Shown in pieces: positions 43,061 to 51,352 of a DNA stretch of 64,000 nucleotides. Under the pieces are notes generated by a model. The model ran no database searches, had not been told where the DNA came from, and worked only from the letters and a program-made list of their open reading frames with translations. A program made the position numbers and the translations under genes. The stretch is from Nonomuraea indica (GTDB lineage: Bacteria; Actinomycetota; Actinomycetes; Streptosporangiales; Streptosporangiaceae): contig NZ_KZ559485.1 of assembly GCF_002850745.1 (NCBI RefSeq), positions 28,547 to 92,546 of the forward strand, given 5' to 3'. Each line of letters opens with the position of its first letter. Positions within the stretch are counted from its first letter, which is position 1.

Positions 43061-44610
43061 TCAGCAGGCAGACCGTCACGCATCCGTTCAACCGGGGCGA
43101 CTACGTGGTCGGCGCGCCCACGCCGCCCCGATGGGCCGCCGCCTGCCCGCCCGGCACGGGTCCGGCCAGCCTGCAGGCCGCCGTGGTGGAGGTTCCGGCC
43201 GAGGTCCTCACGGAGCTGCGTTCGGCCGCCGCGGCCGTGCACACCGACCGGGACGAGGTGATCCGCCGTACCCGCGACTGGTGGGCGGGAACGTCCATCG
43301 GCGAGACGGACGGCCGGCCGGCCACGCCCGACGCCGTGATCGTCGAGGCCGCCGACGAGGAGCAGGTCGCGGCGGTGGTGCGGATCTGCCGGGCGCACGG
43401 CATCCCGCTGACGGTCTCGGCCGGCCGCAGCAACGTGCTGGGCGCCGCCCTGCCGGTGTTCGGCGGGGTCGTGCTGGACGTGTGCCGGCTCAACCGGATC
43501 GTCTCCTTCGACGCCGAGTCGATGATCGTCGAGGTGCAGGCGGGGATGTTCGGCGACCTGTTCGAGAAGGAGCTCCAGGAGGTGCACGGCGTCACCACCG
43601 GGCACTGGCCGTCGGCGTTCGCCATCTCCACCGTCGGCGGCTGGGCCGCCTGCCGGGGGGCGGGCCAGCTGTCCACCCGGTACGGGAAGATCGAGGACAT
43701 GGTCGTCGGCCTCGACGTGATCCTGCCGGACGGCACCACCGCGAGCTACGGCACCTACCCGCGGGCCGCCGTCGGCCCCGACCTGCGCCAGGTGTTTATC
43801 GGTTCGGAGGGGACCCTCGGCGTGATCACGCGGCTGCGGCTGCGGACCCACCGGCTGCCGGAGTACGCGCGCGGCCTGGCCTACGGGTTCGACACGTTCG
43901 CCGCCGGCCTCGACGCCTGCCGGGAGATCCTCCAGCGCGGCGCGACCCCCGCCGTGCTGCGCCTGTACGACGCGCACGAGAGCGGCACCCACTTCGCCGA
44001 GCCCGGCACGAACCTGCTGCTCATCGCCGACGAGGGCGACCCCACGCTGGTGGACGCCACCATGGCGGTCGTCGAGGAGGTCTGCGGCGGGTCGGCGACG
44101 ACGAAGCTGGACGGCGCGCCCGTCCTCGCCCGCTGGCTGGACGAGCGCATGGTCGTCGGCAAGTCCGGCGACGGGTTCGCCAAGGGGCCCGGCTTCGTCG
44201 CCGACACCTGCGAGATCGCCGCCCCGTGGTCGGCACTGCAGACGATCTACGAGGAGGTGGTCGCGGCGATCGAGGCCGTCCCCGGCACGCTGCGCGCCTC
44301 CGCGCACCAGTCGCACGCCTACACCGACGGCGCCTGCCTGTACTTCTCGCTGCGCGGCGACGTGGACCGGCCCCGACGCCGGGAGTGGTACCGGGCCGCC
44401 TGGGACGCGGCCAACGAGGTGCTCATCCGGCACGGCGCGGCGATCAGCCACCACCACGGCGTCGGGCTGCTGCGCTCGCCGTACGTCGAGCCGGCCCTGG
44501 GCAGCGGCTTCGGCACGCTGGTGGCCGTCAAGCAGGCCCTCGACCCGGCCGGCATCATGAACCCGGGAAAGCTGGGGCTGCCCAGCCCCTTCGGTGAGGC
44601 CCGTGCGTAA
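43057..44610 (+). CDS. FAD-binding oxidase, alkyl-DHAP-synthase-like
   Basis: A 517-residue VAO/PCMH-type flavoprotein that resembles alkyldihydroxyacetonephosphate synthase. FAD-binding blocks are PLTVSAGRSNVLGAALPVFG and GGWAACRGAGQLSTRYGKIE, then VFIGSEGTLGVITRLRLRTH. The late SHHHGVGLLRSPY matches the His cluster of ADPS. The gene overlaps glpD by ATGA. ADPS acts on acyl-DHAP, and GlpD makes DHAP, so a link to glycerol-ether lipid or glycerol-phosphate metabolism is plausible; the real reaction is unknown. Confidence 0.8.
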   Translation: MISRQTVTHPFNRGDYVVGAPTPPRWAAACPPGTGPASLQAAVVEVPAEVLTELRSAAAAVHTDRDEVIRRTRDWWAGTSIGETDGRPATPDAVIVEAADEEQVAAVVRICRAHGIPLTVSAGRSNVLGAALPVFGGVVLDVCRLNRIVSFDAESMIVEVQAGMFGDLFEKELQEVHGVTTGHWPSAFAISTVGGWAACRGAGQLSTRYGKIEDMVVGLDVILPDGTTASYGTYPRAAVGPDLRQVFIGSEGTLGVITRLRLRTHRLPEYARGLAYGFDTFAAGLDACREILQRGATPAVLRLYDAHESGTHFAEPGTNLLLIADEGDPTLVDATMAVVEEVCGGSATTKLDGAPVLARWLDERMVVGKSGDGFAKGPGFVADTCEIAAPWSALQTIYEEVVAAIEAVPGTLRASAHQSHAYTDGACLYFSLRGDVDRPRRREWYRAAWDAANEVLIRHGAAISHHHGVGLLRSPYVEPALGSGFGTLVAVKQALDPAGIMNPGKLGLPSPFGEARA

Positions 44611-44619
44611 GGTGTTCCG

Positions 44620-45231
44620 GTGAGCTCACGCCCGAAACGCCCGGTCGACCGGCGTCTGCTGGCCGCGCTGGCGGACTACCCCGTCATGGCGTCGCTGGTC
44701 AGCGTGGCGATGGCGGACGCGTTCACCGCCACCTCGACCCCGCTGGGCATCCTCGCCTCGGTCCCGCTCGGCGACCTGGCGGCCACGGTGCGGCGGACGG
44801 TCGACGCCGGCAAGATCGTGTTCGTCAACATGGACTCGACCCCCGGCCTGGGACACGACCCCGGCGCCCTGTCCTACCTGCGGGACATCGGGGCGATCGG
44901 CGTCTGCTCCACCCGGGCGGCGATCGTGGAGCGGGCCGCCGGGCTCGGCCTGCTCTCCATGCAGAAGGTGTTCGTGACCGACCGGTCCAACCTCAACCGG
45001 AGCCTGCAGGCCATCGCGCGCTCCCGCCCCGACCTCGTGCAGCTCATGCCCGCCGTCGTGCTGCGTTACATGGAGCAGCAGGCCAGGGATCTCGGCGTGC
45101 CTTACCTGGCGGCCGGGTTCGTGCAGGGCGAGGCCGACGTGGTGGAGGCGCTCCAGCACGGCGCGGCGGGAGTCTGCACCTCGGACCGGAAGCTGTGGGA
45201 GCTGCGCCGCTCGGCGTTGCGCGCGTCCTGA
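44620..45231 (+). CDS. glpP: Glycerol-3-phosphate-responsive antiterminator
   Basis: A 203-residue GlpP-family protein with a TIM-barrel-like fold that binds glycerol 3-phosphate and leader mRNA. Conserved blocks are ALADYPVMASLVSVAMADAF, KIVFVNMDSTPGLGHDPGAL, IGVCSTRAAIVERAAGLGL, SLQAIARSRPDLVQLMPAVV and LAAGFVQGEADVVEALQHGA. It is the last gene of the operon, nine bases after the oxidase. GlpP in Bacillus promotes read-through of leader terminators upstream of glp genes; the leader hairpin at 38239-38282 is its likely target. Such a regulator is uncommon in actinobacteria. Confidence 0.88.
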   Translation: MSSRPKRPVDRRLLAALADYPVMASLVSVAMADAFTATSTPLGILASVPLGDLAATVRRTVDAGKIVFVNMDSTPGLGHDPGALSYLRDIGAIGVCSTRAAIVERAAGLGLLSMQKVFVTDRSNLNRSLQAIARSRPDLVQLMPAVVLRYMEQQARDLGVPYLAAGFVQGEADVVEALQHGAAGVCTSDRKLWELRRSALRAS

Positions 45232-45252
45232 CCCCGGGACACCCCGCCCCAG

Positions 45253-45284
45253 GCGGCTCGGCGGGCCATGAACCGCCGAGCCGC
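45253..45284 (+). terminator. Terminator-like hairpin after glpP
   Basis: GCGGCTCGGCGG and CCGCCGAGCCGC form a perfect 12-bp stem with an 8-nt loop, 22 bp after the glpP stop. There is no U-tract, which is common for actinobacterial terminators. It separates the glycerol operon from the EamA gene. Confidence 0.65.
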
Positions 45285-45320
45285 TCCCCAGCCGTGCCCG
45301 TACCTCGGAAGGACCATCGC

Positions 45321-46199
45321 ATGACGCCGGCCAGGCCGGGCCTGTCAGCCCCGCCCCCCGCCGCGCTGGCTCCGCCGCTCTTCGTCGTGCTGTGGAGCAG
45401 CGCCTTCATCGCGGGCATCCCCGGGGTCGAGGCCGCGCCTCCGCTCCTGCTGATGTTCGCCCGCTTCGCGGCGGCCGGGACGCTGCTCGCCGCGTACGCC
45501 CTGATCACCCGCGCGCCCTGGCCGCGCGGCCGGGCACTGACGCACATCGCCGTCTCCGGCCTGCTCATGCAGGCCGTCCAGTTCGGCAGCTTCTACACCG
45601 TGCTCGACATGGGTTTCCCCGCCGCCGTCATCTCGCTCGTCCAAGGGCTCAGCCCGATCGTGGTCGCGCTGGCCGCCAGGTTCCTCGGCGAACCGGTCAC
45701 CGGGCGGCAGTGGCTCGGGTTCGCGCTCGGCGCGTCCGGTGTGCTGCTCGCGGTGGCCGACCGGGTGAGCCTGTCGGCCTGGGGAGTCGTGCTGTGCCTG
45801 GTCGGGCTGGCCGGGCTCACCACCGGCACTCTCTACCAGAAGCGCTTCGTCCCCGCCATGGACGTCAGGACCGGCACCTCCACCCAGCTTCTCGCCAGCG
45901 CCCCGGCGGTCGGACTGGCCTGCCTGGTGGTCGAGACACCGCGGGTGTCGGACTGGACGGCGTTCGGCGGGTCGGTGGCCTGGATGGTGCTGGTCAACTC
46001 CATCGCGGCGTTCATCCTGCTCAACACCATGCTGGCGCGCTCGTCCGCCAGCCGGGTCAGCACCGTGTTCTTCCTGACGCCGGCGGTGACGGCGGTGCTG
46101 GCCTGGCTGCTCGCCGGGCAGTCCCTGCATCCGCTCGCCGTCGCCGGGCTCGCGCTCGGCGGCGCCGGCGTCCTCCTCGCCAACCACCGGCCACGGTGA
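45321..46199 (+). CDS. EamA/DMT-family transporter
   Basis: A 292-residue protein of ten predicted helices made of two EamA repeats. The first repeat holds FVVLWSSAFIAGIPGVEAAP and ends VALAARFLGEPVTGRQWLGF; the second ends VFFLTPAVTAVLAWLLAGQS. These are drug/metabolite exporter landmarks. GGAAGGACC precedes ATG 45321. It is separated from the glycerol operon by a hairpin. The substrate is unknown; amino acids or small metabolites are usual for the family. Confidence 0.87.
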   Translation: MTPARPGLSAPPPAALAPPLFVVLWSSAFIAGIPGVEAAPPLLLMFARFAAAGTLLAAYALITRAPWPRGRALTHIAVSGLLMQAVQFGSFYTVLDMGFPAAVISLVQGLSPIVVALAARFLGEPVTGRQWLGFALGASGVLLAVADRVSLSAWGVVLCLVGLAGLTTGTLYQKRFVPAMDVRTGTSTQLLASAPAVGLACLVVETPRVSDWTAFGGSVAWMVLVNSIAAFILLNTMLARSSASRVSTVFFLTPAVTAVLAWLLAGQSLHPLAVAGLALGGAGVLLANHRPR

Positions 46200-46252
46200 T
46201 CCGGCCCGGTCGCGATGATCGGGCCGGATCGCGGTGATCCGGCCCGGTCGCG
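46195..46252. terminator. Convergent terminator region with repeated hairpin arm
   Basis: GATCCGGCCCG (46198-46208) pairs perfectly with CGGGCCGGATC (46220-46230). The 20-bp stretch GGTGATCCGGCCCGGTCGCG occurs at 46195-46214 and again at 46233-46252, so the middle arm can pair with either copy. The position between convergent EamA and SDR genes fits a bidirectional terminator. Confidence 0.6.
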
Positions 46253-46255
46253 GTG

Positions 46256-47029
46256 TCAGCGGGCCGTCATGGCGCCGTCCACGGCCATCGGCAGGCCGGT
46301 CACGAAGGAGGCCGCGTCGGAGCTGAGCCAGGCGATCGCCTCACCGATCTCCGGCGGGTTGGCGTACCGGCCGACCGGATGGTAGGCCGCCGTCTGCTCC
46401 AGCGTCATGATTCCCTGCGCGATGAGGTCGTCCACCATCTGGGTGCGCACGGCGCCGGGACATACGGCGTTCACGCGGATACCGGAGGTCGCGTACTCCA
46501 GAGCGGCCGCCTTCGTCAGCCCCACCACCCCGTGCTTCGCGGCGACGTAGGCGGAGACGAAGGGCGCCTCGATGCCGACGAGCCCGGCCACCGAGGCAAC
46601 GTTGACGATCGAGCCCGAGCCCTGTTCCACCATCCGGGCGAGCTCATGCTTCATGCACCACCAGACGCCCTTGAGGTTGACCGTGATGGAGGCGTCCCAG
46701 GCCTCCTCGCCCACCTCGTGCAGCCGGCCGTCGCCGGCGGTGTCCACGCCCGCGTTGTTGACCGCGCAGTCCAGGCGGCCGAACCGCTCGACGGTGAAGT
46801 CGACCATGTCCTTGACCGCGTCGGACCGTCGTACGTCCACCCACACGAAGGCCGCCTCGCCTCCCGCCGCCTCGACCTCGGCGACCGTGCGCTTGCCGCC
46901 TTCCTCGTCGATGTCGGCGACGATCACCTTGGCCCCGTGCCGGGCGAACACCACCGCCGTCGCCGCTCCGATGCCCGAGCCGGCGCCCGTGATCAACGTC
47001 GCCTTGCCGTCGAGAAGTGAACCTGCCAT
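46256..47029 (-). CDS. SDR-family NAD(P)-dependent oxidoreductase
   Basis: A 257-residue classical short-chain dehydrogenase. The cofactor motif is GAGSGIGAATAVVFARHG, with Asp in VIVADIDEEG favouring NAD. NNAGVD is present, Ser sits at IVNVASVAGLVG, the catalytic Tyr/Lys pair is YVAAKHG, and CPGAVRTQM follows. All catalytic residues are intact. It stands alone between a convergent transporter and a divergent conservon. The substrate is unknown; a 3-oxoacyl or alcohol substrate is typical. Confidence 0.88.
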   Translation of the reverse strand: MAGSLLDGKATLITGAGSGIGAATAVVFARHGAKVIVADIDEEGGKRTVAEVEAAGGEAAFVWVDVRRSDAVKDMVDFTVERFGRLDCAVNNAGVDTAGDGRLHEVGEEAWDASITVNLKGVWWCMKHELARMVEQGSGSIVNVASVAGLVGIEAPFVSAYVAAKHGVVGLTKAAALEYATSGIRVNAVCPGAVRTQMVDDLIAQGIMTLEQTAAYHPVGRYANPPEIGEAIAWLSSDAASFVTGLPMAVDGAMTAR

Positions 47030-47140
47030 GGAGAGCCGACTCCCGTACTGCCTGAGCTGATAGGAAATGGCACCGTACTCGAGAGTTGATCAAGATGTCG
47101 AGTTTCGGAAGGATCACATGCGTCGCCATGAGACGCGGTC

Positions 47141-47169
47141 TTATGACGCTGAGTAAAGTGCTGTAAGAT
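47141..47169 (+). promoter_or_regulatory. Possible promoter of the conservon
   Basis: TTATGA (47141-47146) and TAAGAT (47164-47169) are 17 bp apart, in the only AT-rich part of the 260-bp gap upstream of cvnA. The -10 is good and the -35 weak. The rest of the gap shows no gene. Confidence 0.35.
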
Positions 47170-47289
47170 CTTTTGTCGCTCGCCCCGCGATCAAGGAGAT
47201 CGGCCGGAACAGGTCGTCGTCGCGCGTTCGGCCCCGGTCGCGTCGCGTTCGCGACGACTGGGCTCCACTCGCCGACGAGGAGCTCATCG

Positions 47290-48654
47290 ATGTCAGTACA
47301 GGTACACACACGCCACCGCGCGGCGCGCCCACCACTGGGCGAATCGCTGGCGGTCCTGGCGGCCACGGTCGTCATCACGGGGGCCGCGTCGCTGACGGCC
47401 GTGCTCATCGCGCCCCTCCCGGCTCGGCCCCACCTGGCCTGGACCCTCGCTGTCGCGGCCGTCCTGGTGTGCGGCGCCGTCACGTTCGCGGCCTACGGCG
47501 CCCGCCAGATCCGGCAGTTGCGCAGCCGGCTCGCCGCCGGCGACGCGGAGCTCATCCGGCTGGCCACGGAGACGATGCCCGGGACCGTGATGCGCATCCG
47601 GGAAGGCGCGTCGGCGGAGACCGTCCTCGCGGCCACTCCCCAGCCGGCGAACACCGCCCAGCAGCACCTGCTGTACGTCTTCGTCAACGAGGTCGCCAGG
47701 GAACAGCGGGCACGTGCCGCCACCATGGCCGCGTGCGCCGGCGCCGCGGGGCGGGTGCAGGCACTGGCCACCAGCATGCTGGCCGACCTGCGCGAGATGG
47801 AGGACCGCCACGACCGGATCACGCTGGGCGACCTGCTGAAACTGGACCACACGACCGCGCAGGCCGGCCGGCTCGCCGACAGCATCGCCCTGCTGACCGG
47901 GGCGAGATCAGGGCGGCGCTGGACCAAGCCGATCGTGATGGAGAGCATCCTGCGTGGGGCGATCGGCAGGATCAGCGCCTACCAGCGGGTGCGGGTGCAC
48001 TCGGTCAGCACCCTCGCGATCGCGGGGCACGCCGCGGAGGGCGTCATGCACGCCCTCGCCGAGCTGATGGACAACGCCACCAGCTTCTCCCCGCCCACCG
48101 AAGAGGTCCACGTGTACGTGGAAGAGGTCAGCACGGGGATCGTGATCACGGTCGAGGACTGCGGCCTGGTGATGAGCCCGGCCGCGCTGGCCCGGGCGGA
48201 GCGCGCGGTCTCCGCCGAGCCGCTGGACTTCACGACGCTGTCCGGGTCCCGGCTCGGGCTGGCGGTCGTGGGATGCCTGGCCCGCAAGCACGGCCTGACC
48301 GTCTCGTTCCGTCCGTCCTCACGTGGCGGCACCGGCGTGGTGGTCATGATCCCGCAGCAGCTCATCAGCCACAACCCTCCGGCGCCGCGGGTGACGCCAT
48401 CCCCGCCGCAGGCTTCGCGCGACCAGCAGGCCGCCCCGCAGGCGGGCCCCGCGACGGGCGACGAACTGCACGGGCTGCCGCGACGCCGCCGGGGGCAGAC
48501 GTTCGCGGCCGCCGCACCCGCATCCACACCGCCGCCACCGGCCGCCGGTCAGGAACGCAGGTCCACGCGGCCGGCTTCCGACACCGCGGCGAAGTTCGCG
48601 GCCTTCCATCAGGCGAGCAGGGCACGACAGATTGGTGAGGACGGACCTCGATGA
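47290..48654 (+). CDS. cvnA: Conservon histidine-kinase-like membrane protein CvnA
   Basis: A 454-residue sensor-like protein. Two transmembrane helices lie at about residues 17-65 (ESLAVLAATVVITGAASLTA; LAWTLAVAAVLVCGAVTFAA). An HATPase_c domain at about 240-355 carries the N-box HALAELMDNATSFSPPTEEV and a later G-box region (GSRLGLAVVGCLARKHGL). The C-terminal 90 residues are Pro/Ala-rich. A phospho-accepting His is not conserved, as usual in CvnA. It heads the cvnABCD operon that forms a GPCR-like membrane complex in Streptomyces. GAGGAGCTC precedes ATG 47290. Confidence 0.88.
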   Translation: MSVQVHTRHRAARPPLGESLAVLAATVVITGAASLTAVLIAPLPARPHLAWTLAVAAVLVCGAVTFAAYGARQIRQLRSRLAAGDAELIRLATETMPGTVMRIREGASAETVLAATPQPANTAQQHLLYVFVNEVAREQRARAATMAACAGAAGRVQALATSMLADLREMEDRHDRITLGDLLKLDHTTAQAGRLADSIALLTGARSGRRWTKPIVMESILRGAIGRISAYQRVRVHSVSTLAIAGHAAEGVMHALAELMDNATSFSPPTEEVHVYVEEVSTGIVITVEDCGLVMSPAALARAERAVSAEPLDFTTLSGSRLGLAVVGCLARKHGLTVSFRPSSRGGTGVVVMIPQQLISHNPPAPRVTPSPPQASRDQQAAPQAGPATGDELHGLPRRRRGQTFAAAAPASTPPPPAAGQERRSTRPASDTAAKFAAFHQASRARQIGEDGPR

Positions 48655-49067
48655 GAAGCTCAGATCAGGAACTCTCGTGGCTGCTGGAGAACCTCCTGCA
48701 GCGGACTCCGCAGACCAGGTACGCGTTGGTGCTGTCACGTGACGGCCTGCGCCTCTCCCACACCGCCGGGCTCTCCGTCGACCGCGCCGACCAGCTCGCC
48801 GCGATCGCCTCCGGCATCCAGAGCCTGTCGTACGGGGCGTCCGTCGAGTTCGGCGACGGCACGGGGGGCCTGCGTCAGTCCATGACGGAGTTCCACGGTG
48901 GGCTGCTGTTCATCGTGGAGGCCGGGGAGGGCGCGCACCTGGCCGTGGTGGCGGGCGAGGACGCCGATCCCGGTGTCATCGGCCACAACATGAACGAACT
49001 GGTGGAGCAGATCGGTGAATACCTGACCGCGCCACCCCGCGAACCGCAGCAGAGCAGCCGGCTCTGA
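48651..49067 (+). CDS. cvnB: Conservon roadblock/LC7 protein CvnB
   Basis: A 138-residue roadblock/LC7 protein (SWLLENLLQRTPQTRYALVL, then SRDGLRLSHTAGLSVDRADQ). Such proteins act as GTPase-activating partners, here for CvnD. The start overlaps the cvnA stop by four bases. The order and sizes match Streptomyces conservons. Confidence 0.9.
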   Translation: MRSSDQELSWLLENLLQRTPQTRYALVLSRDGLRLSHTAGLSVDRADQLAAIASGIQSLSYGASVEFGDGTGGLRQSMTEFHGGLLFIVEAGEGAHLAVVAGEDADPGVIGHNMNELVEQIGEYLTAPPREPQQSSRL

Positions 49068-49423
49068 TGTCGCCGCGCCTGGAGGACGAGGTTCCGGACC
49101 GCCTCTACATGGTGACCGGCGGGCGCAGCAGCGTGACGGACGACGCCTTCGACCTGGTCACGCTGATCGTGAGTGAGGGCGATCCCACTCCGGGCATGCA
49201 GTCCGAGCATGCCCGCATCCTCCGGCTCTGCAGGAGCCCGATGGCGGTCGTGGAGATCGCGGCGGAGTTGCGGTTGCCGGTCAGCGTGGTCTGCATACTG
49301 CTGTGCGACCTGCTGGACACCGGACGCATCACCGCCAGGAACCCGCGTCCGGCCCCTGCCGAGACGCGTCTGCCCGATCCCGACATGCTGAAGCAGGTAC
49401 TCGTTGGACTCCAGAACCTCTGA
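49067..49423 (+). CDS. cvnC: Conservon DUF742 protein CvnC
   Basis: A 118-residue DUF742 protein. Typical parts are PDRLYMVTGGRSSVTDDAFD and LVTLIV near the N-terminus, and a winged-helix-like end (CRSPMAVVEIAAELRLPVSV, VCILLCDLLDTGRI). It overlaps cvnB by one base and cvnD by about 20 bases. Members bridge the sensor and GTPase in the conservon complex. Confidence 0.9.
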   Translation: MSPRLEDEVPDRLYMVTGGRSSVTDDAFDLVTLIVSEGDPTPGMQSEHARILRLCRSPMAVVEIAAELRLPVSVVCILLCDLLDTGRITARNPRPAPAETRLPDPDMLKQVLVGLQNL

Positions 49424-50012
49424 TCCGGTCGCGCGCATGCCGTTGCGGAGCTCCGCGACCACCGGGCTCAAAATCGTGATCGTCGGCGGATTCGGCGTCG
49501 GGAAGACCACCATGGTCAAATCGGTCAGCGAGATCCGCCCGCTGAGCACCGAGGAGACCATGACGCGGGCGGGGATCGGAGTCGACGACGCCCAAGGGGT
49601 GGAGGCGAAGTCCACCACCACGGTGGCGTTCGACTTCGGCCGGATCAGCCTGAACGACGAGCTGGTGCTCTACCTGTTCGGCGCGCCGGGCCAGGAGCGG
49701 TTCTGGTTCCTGTGGGACCGCCTGTTCTCCGGGACGCTGGGCGCCGTCGTACTGGTGGACACGCGTCGGCTGGCCGACTCGTGGTACGCCATCGACCGGC
49801 TCGAACACCACGGCACGCCGTTCGTCGTGGCCCACAACCAGTTCGGCGAGCCCACGCACACGCTCGACCAGATCCGCGACGCGCTCGACCTCTCCGGCGA
49901 CGTGCCGCTGGTCGCGTGCGACGCGCGCCGACGGGAGTCCAGCAAGGCCGTGCTCATCACGCTCGTCAACCATCTCCATGCTCTGTCCTCCGCCCGGCAG
50001 GTGACCTCATGA
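49404..50012 (+). CDS. cvnD: Conservon GTPase CvnD
   Basis: A 202-residue small GTPase-like protein. The P-loop is GGFGVGKTTMVKSVSEI, the switch II region is YLFGAPGQERFWFLWDRLF, and the base-recognition region is VAHNQFGE (N-x-x-x). TTG 49404 within the end of cvnC is the family-like start; ATG 49437 is an alternative. It is the signalling switch of the conservon and overlaps the P450 gene by four bases. Confidence 0.88.
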   Translation: MDSRTSDPVARMPLRSSATTGLKIVIVGGFGVGKTTMVKSVSEIRPLSTEETMTRAGIGVDDAQGVEAKSTTTVAFDFGRISLNDELVLYLFGAPGQERFWFLWDRLFSGTLGAVVLVDTRRLADSWYAIDRLEHHGTPFVVAHNQFGEPTHTLDQIRDALDLSGDVPLVACDARRRESSKAVLITLVNHLHALSSARQVTS

Positions 50013-51283
50013 CCGACCCCACGCATTCGCCCGAACCCGTCCACTGGTTCGCCGCCCCTCCGGCCGGGCCCGACCGCAGCGCGTTCGACGGCGCCTTCCC
50101 CATGTACGGCAGGGCGTACCACCAAAATCCCGCCCGGGCCTTCGAGGAGATGCGCAAGCAGGGCCCCGTGGTCCCGATCCTGCTCGAGGGCGACGTGCCC
50201 GGCTGGCTGGTGCTCGGCTACCGCGAGCTGCGGTACGTGCTCAGCAACCCCAAGCTGTTCGTCCGCGACTCCCGCCACTGGAACCAGTGGCCGAACATCC
50301 CGCCCGACTGGCCCCTCAACGCCTACGTCGCCTACCAGCCGTCCATGCTGTTCGAGGTGGGCGCGGCGCACGAGCGCCGGGCGGGCGCGGTCAGCGACGC
50401 GCTCGCCGCGGCCGACCAGTTCGAGCTGCGGGCGCGCTGCGAGCGGGTCGCCGGCGGGCTGATCAACACGTTCATCGGCTCCGGCCGGGCCGACCTGATG
50501 GCGCAGTACGCCAATCCGATCCCGCTTTTGGTCCTCGCCTCGATGCTGGGCCTGCCGGACCCGGACACCCGCGCGCTGGTCGGCGAGGTGGCGACGACCC
50601 TGAACGGCGGGCCGGCCGCGATGGAGGCGTACCAGCGGGTGCAGACCATCATGAGCCGGCTGCTGGAGACGAAACGGCGGTACCCGGGGCCCGACATGCC
50701 CTCCCGGCTGCTCGCCCACCCCGCCGGGCTCACCGACGAGGAGCTCACCCAGGACCTGCTCCTGACGCTGACCGCGGCCCATGACCCGACGGCCACCTGG
50801 ATCGGCAACACGATCCAGCTCATGCTGACGGACGACCGGTTCGCCATGACACTGTCGGGCGGCAGGCGCAGCATCGGTCAGGCGCTGAACGAGGTGCTGT
50901 GGAAGGAGGCGCCCGGGCAGATCGCCATCGGACGGTGGCCGGTCATGGACACGCAGCTCAGCGGCCGCCGCATCCGGGCCGGTGACCTCCTCGTCTGCGG
51001 CCTGGCCGCCGCGAACCTCGACCCCCAGGTGCGCCCGGACCTCTACGGCGACTCGGTGAGCAACCACGCGCACATGTCGTTCGGGTACGGCGAGCACGGC
51101 TGCCCGCATCCCGCGCCCGAACTCGCGGAGGTCATCGCGCACATCGCGGTGGAGATGCTGCTGGACCGGCTGCCCGACGTGGTGCTGGCAGTGCCCCCCG
51201 AGTCGCTGGAATGGCGGTCGTCGATCCAGATGCGCAGCCTGGAGTCGCTTCCGGTCGAGTTCACCCCGGGTTATCCGGTGTGA
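50009..51283 (+). CDS. Conservon-linked cytochrome P450 (CYP157-like, E-x-x-W)
   Basis: A 424-residue P450 that overlaps cvnD by ATGA, as do CYP157-family P450s in Streptomyces conservons. The heme loop FGYGEHGCPH has its Cys at about residue 365. The K-helix reads NEVLWKEAP: Glu295 is present but Arg is replaced by Trp298, so the near-universal E-x-x-R is broken. The I-helix has AAHDPT instead of AGxxT. The CYP157 family is known for loss of E-x-x-R. It may have a non-standard or regulatory role in conservon signalling. Confidence 0.88.
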   Translation: MTDPTHSPEPVHWFAAPPAGPDRSAFDGAFPMYGRAYHQNPARAFEEMRKQGPVVPILLEGDVPGWLVLGYRELRYVLSNPKLFVRDSRHWNQWPNIPPDWPLNAYVAYQPSMLFEVGAAHERRAGAVSDALAAADQFELRARCERVAGGLINTFIGSGRADLMAQYANPIPLLVLASMLGLPDPDTRALVGEVATTLNGGPAAMEAYQRVQTIMSRLLETKRRYPGPDMPSRLLAHPAGLTDEELTQDLLLTLTAAHDPTATWIGNTIQLMLTDDRFAMTLSGGRRSIGQALNEVLWKEAPGQIAIGRWPVMDTQLSGRRIRAGDLLVCGLAAANLDPQVRPDLYGDSVSNHAHMSFGYGEHGCPHPAPELAEVIAHIAVEMLLDRLPDVVLAVPPESLEWRSSIQMRSLESLPVEFTPGYPV

Positions 51284-51352
51284 TTCATGGGTTCGGCCCG
51301 CGGTGAGCTCGTCGCGGCCTCCTCAGACGAACATCCGCACGCGCCGGCCCCG

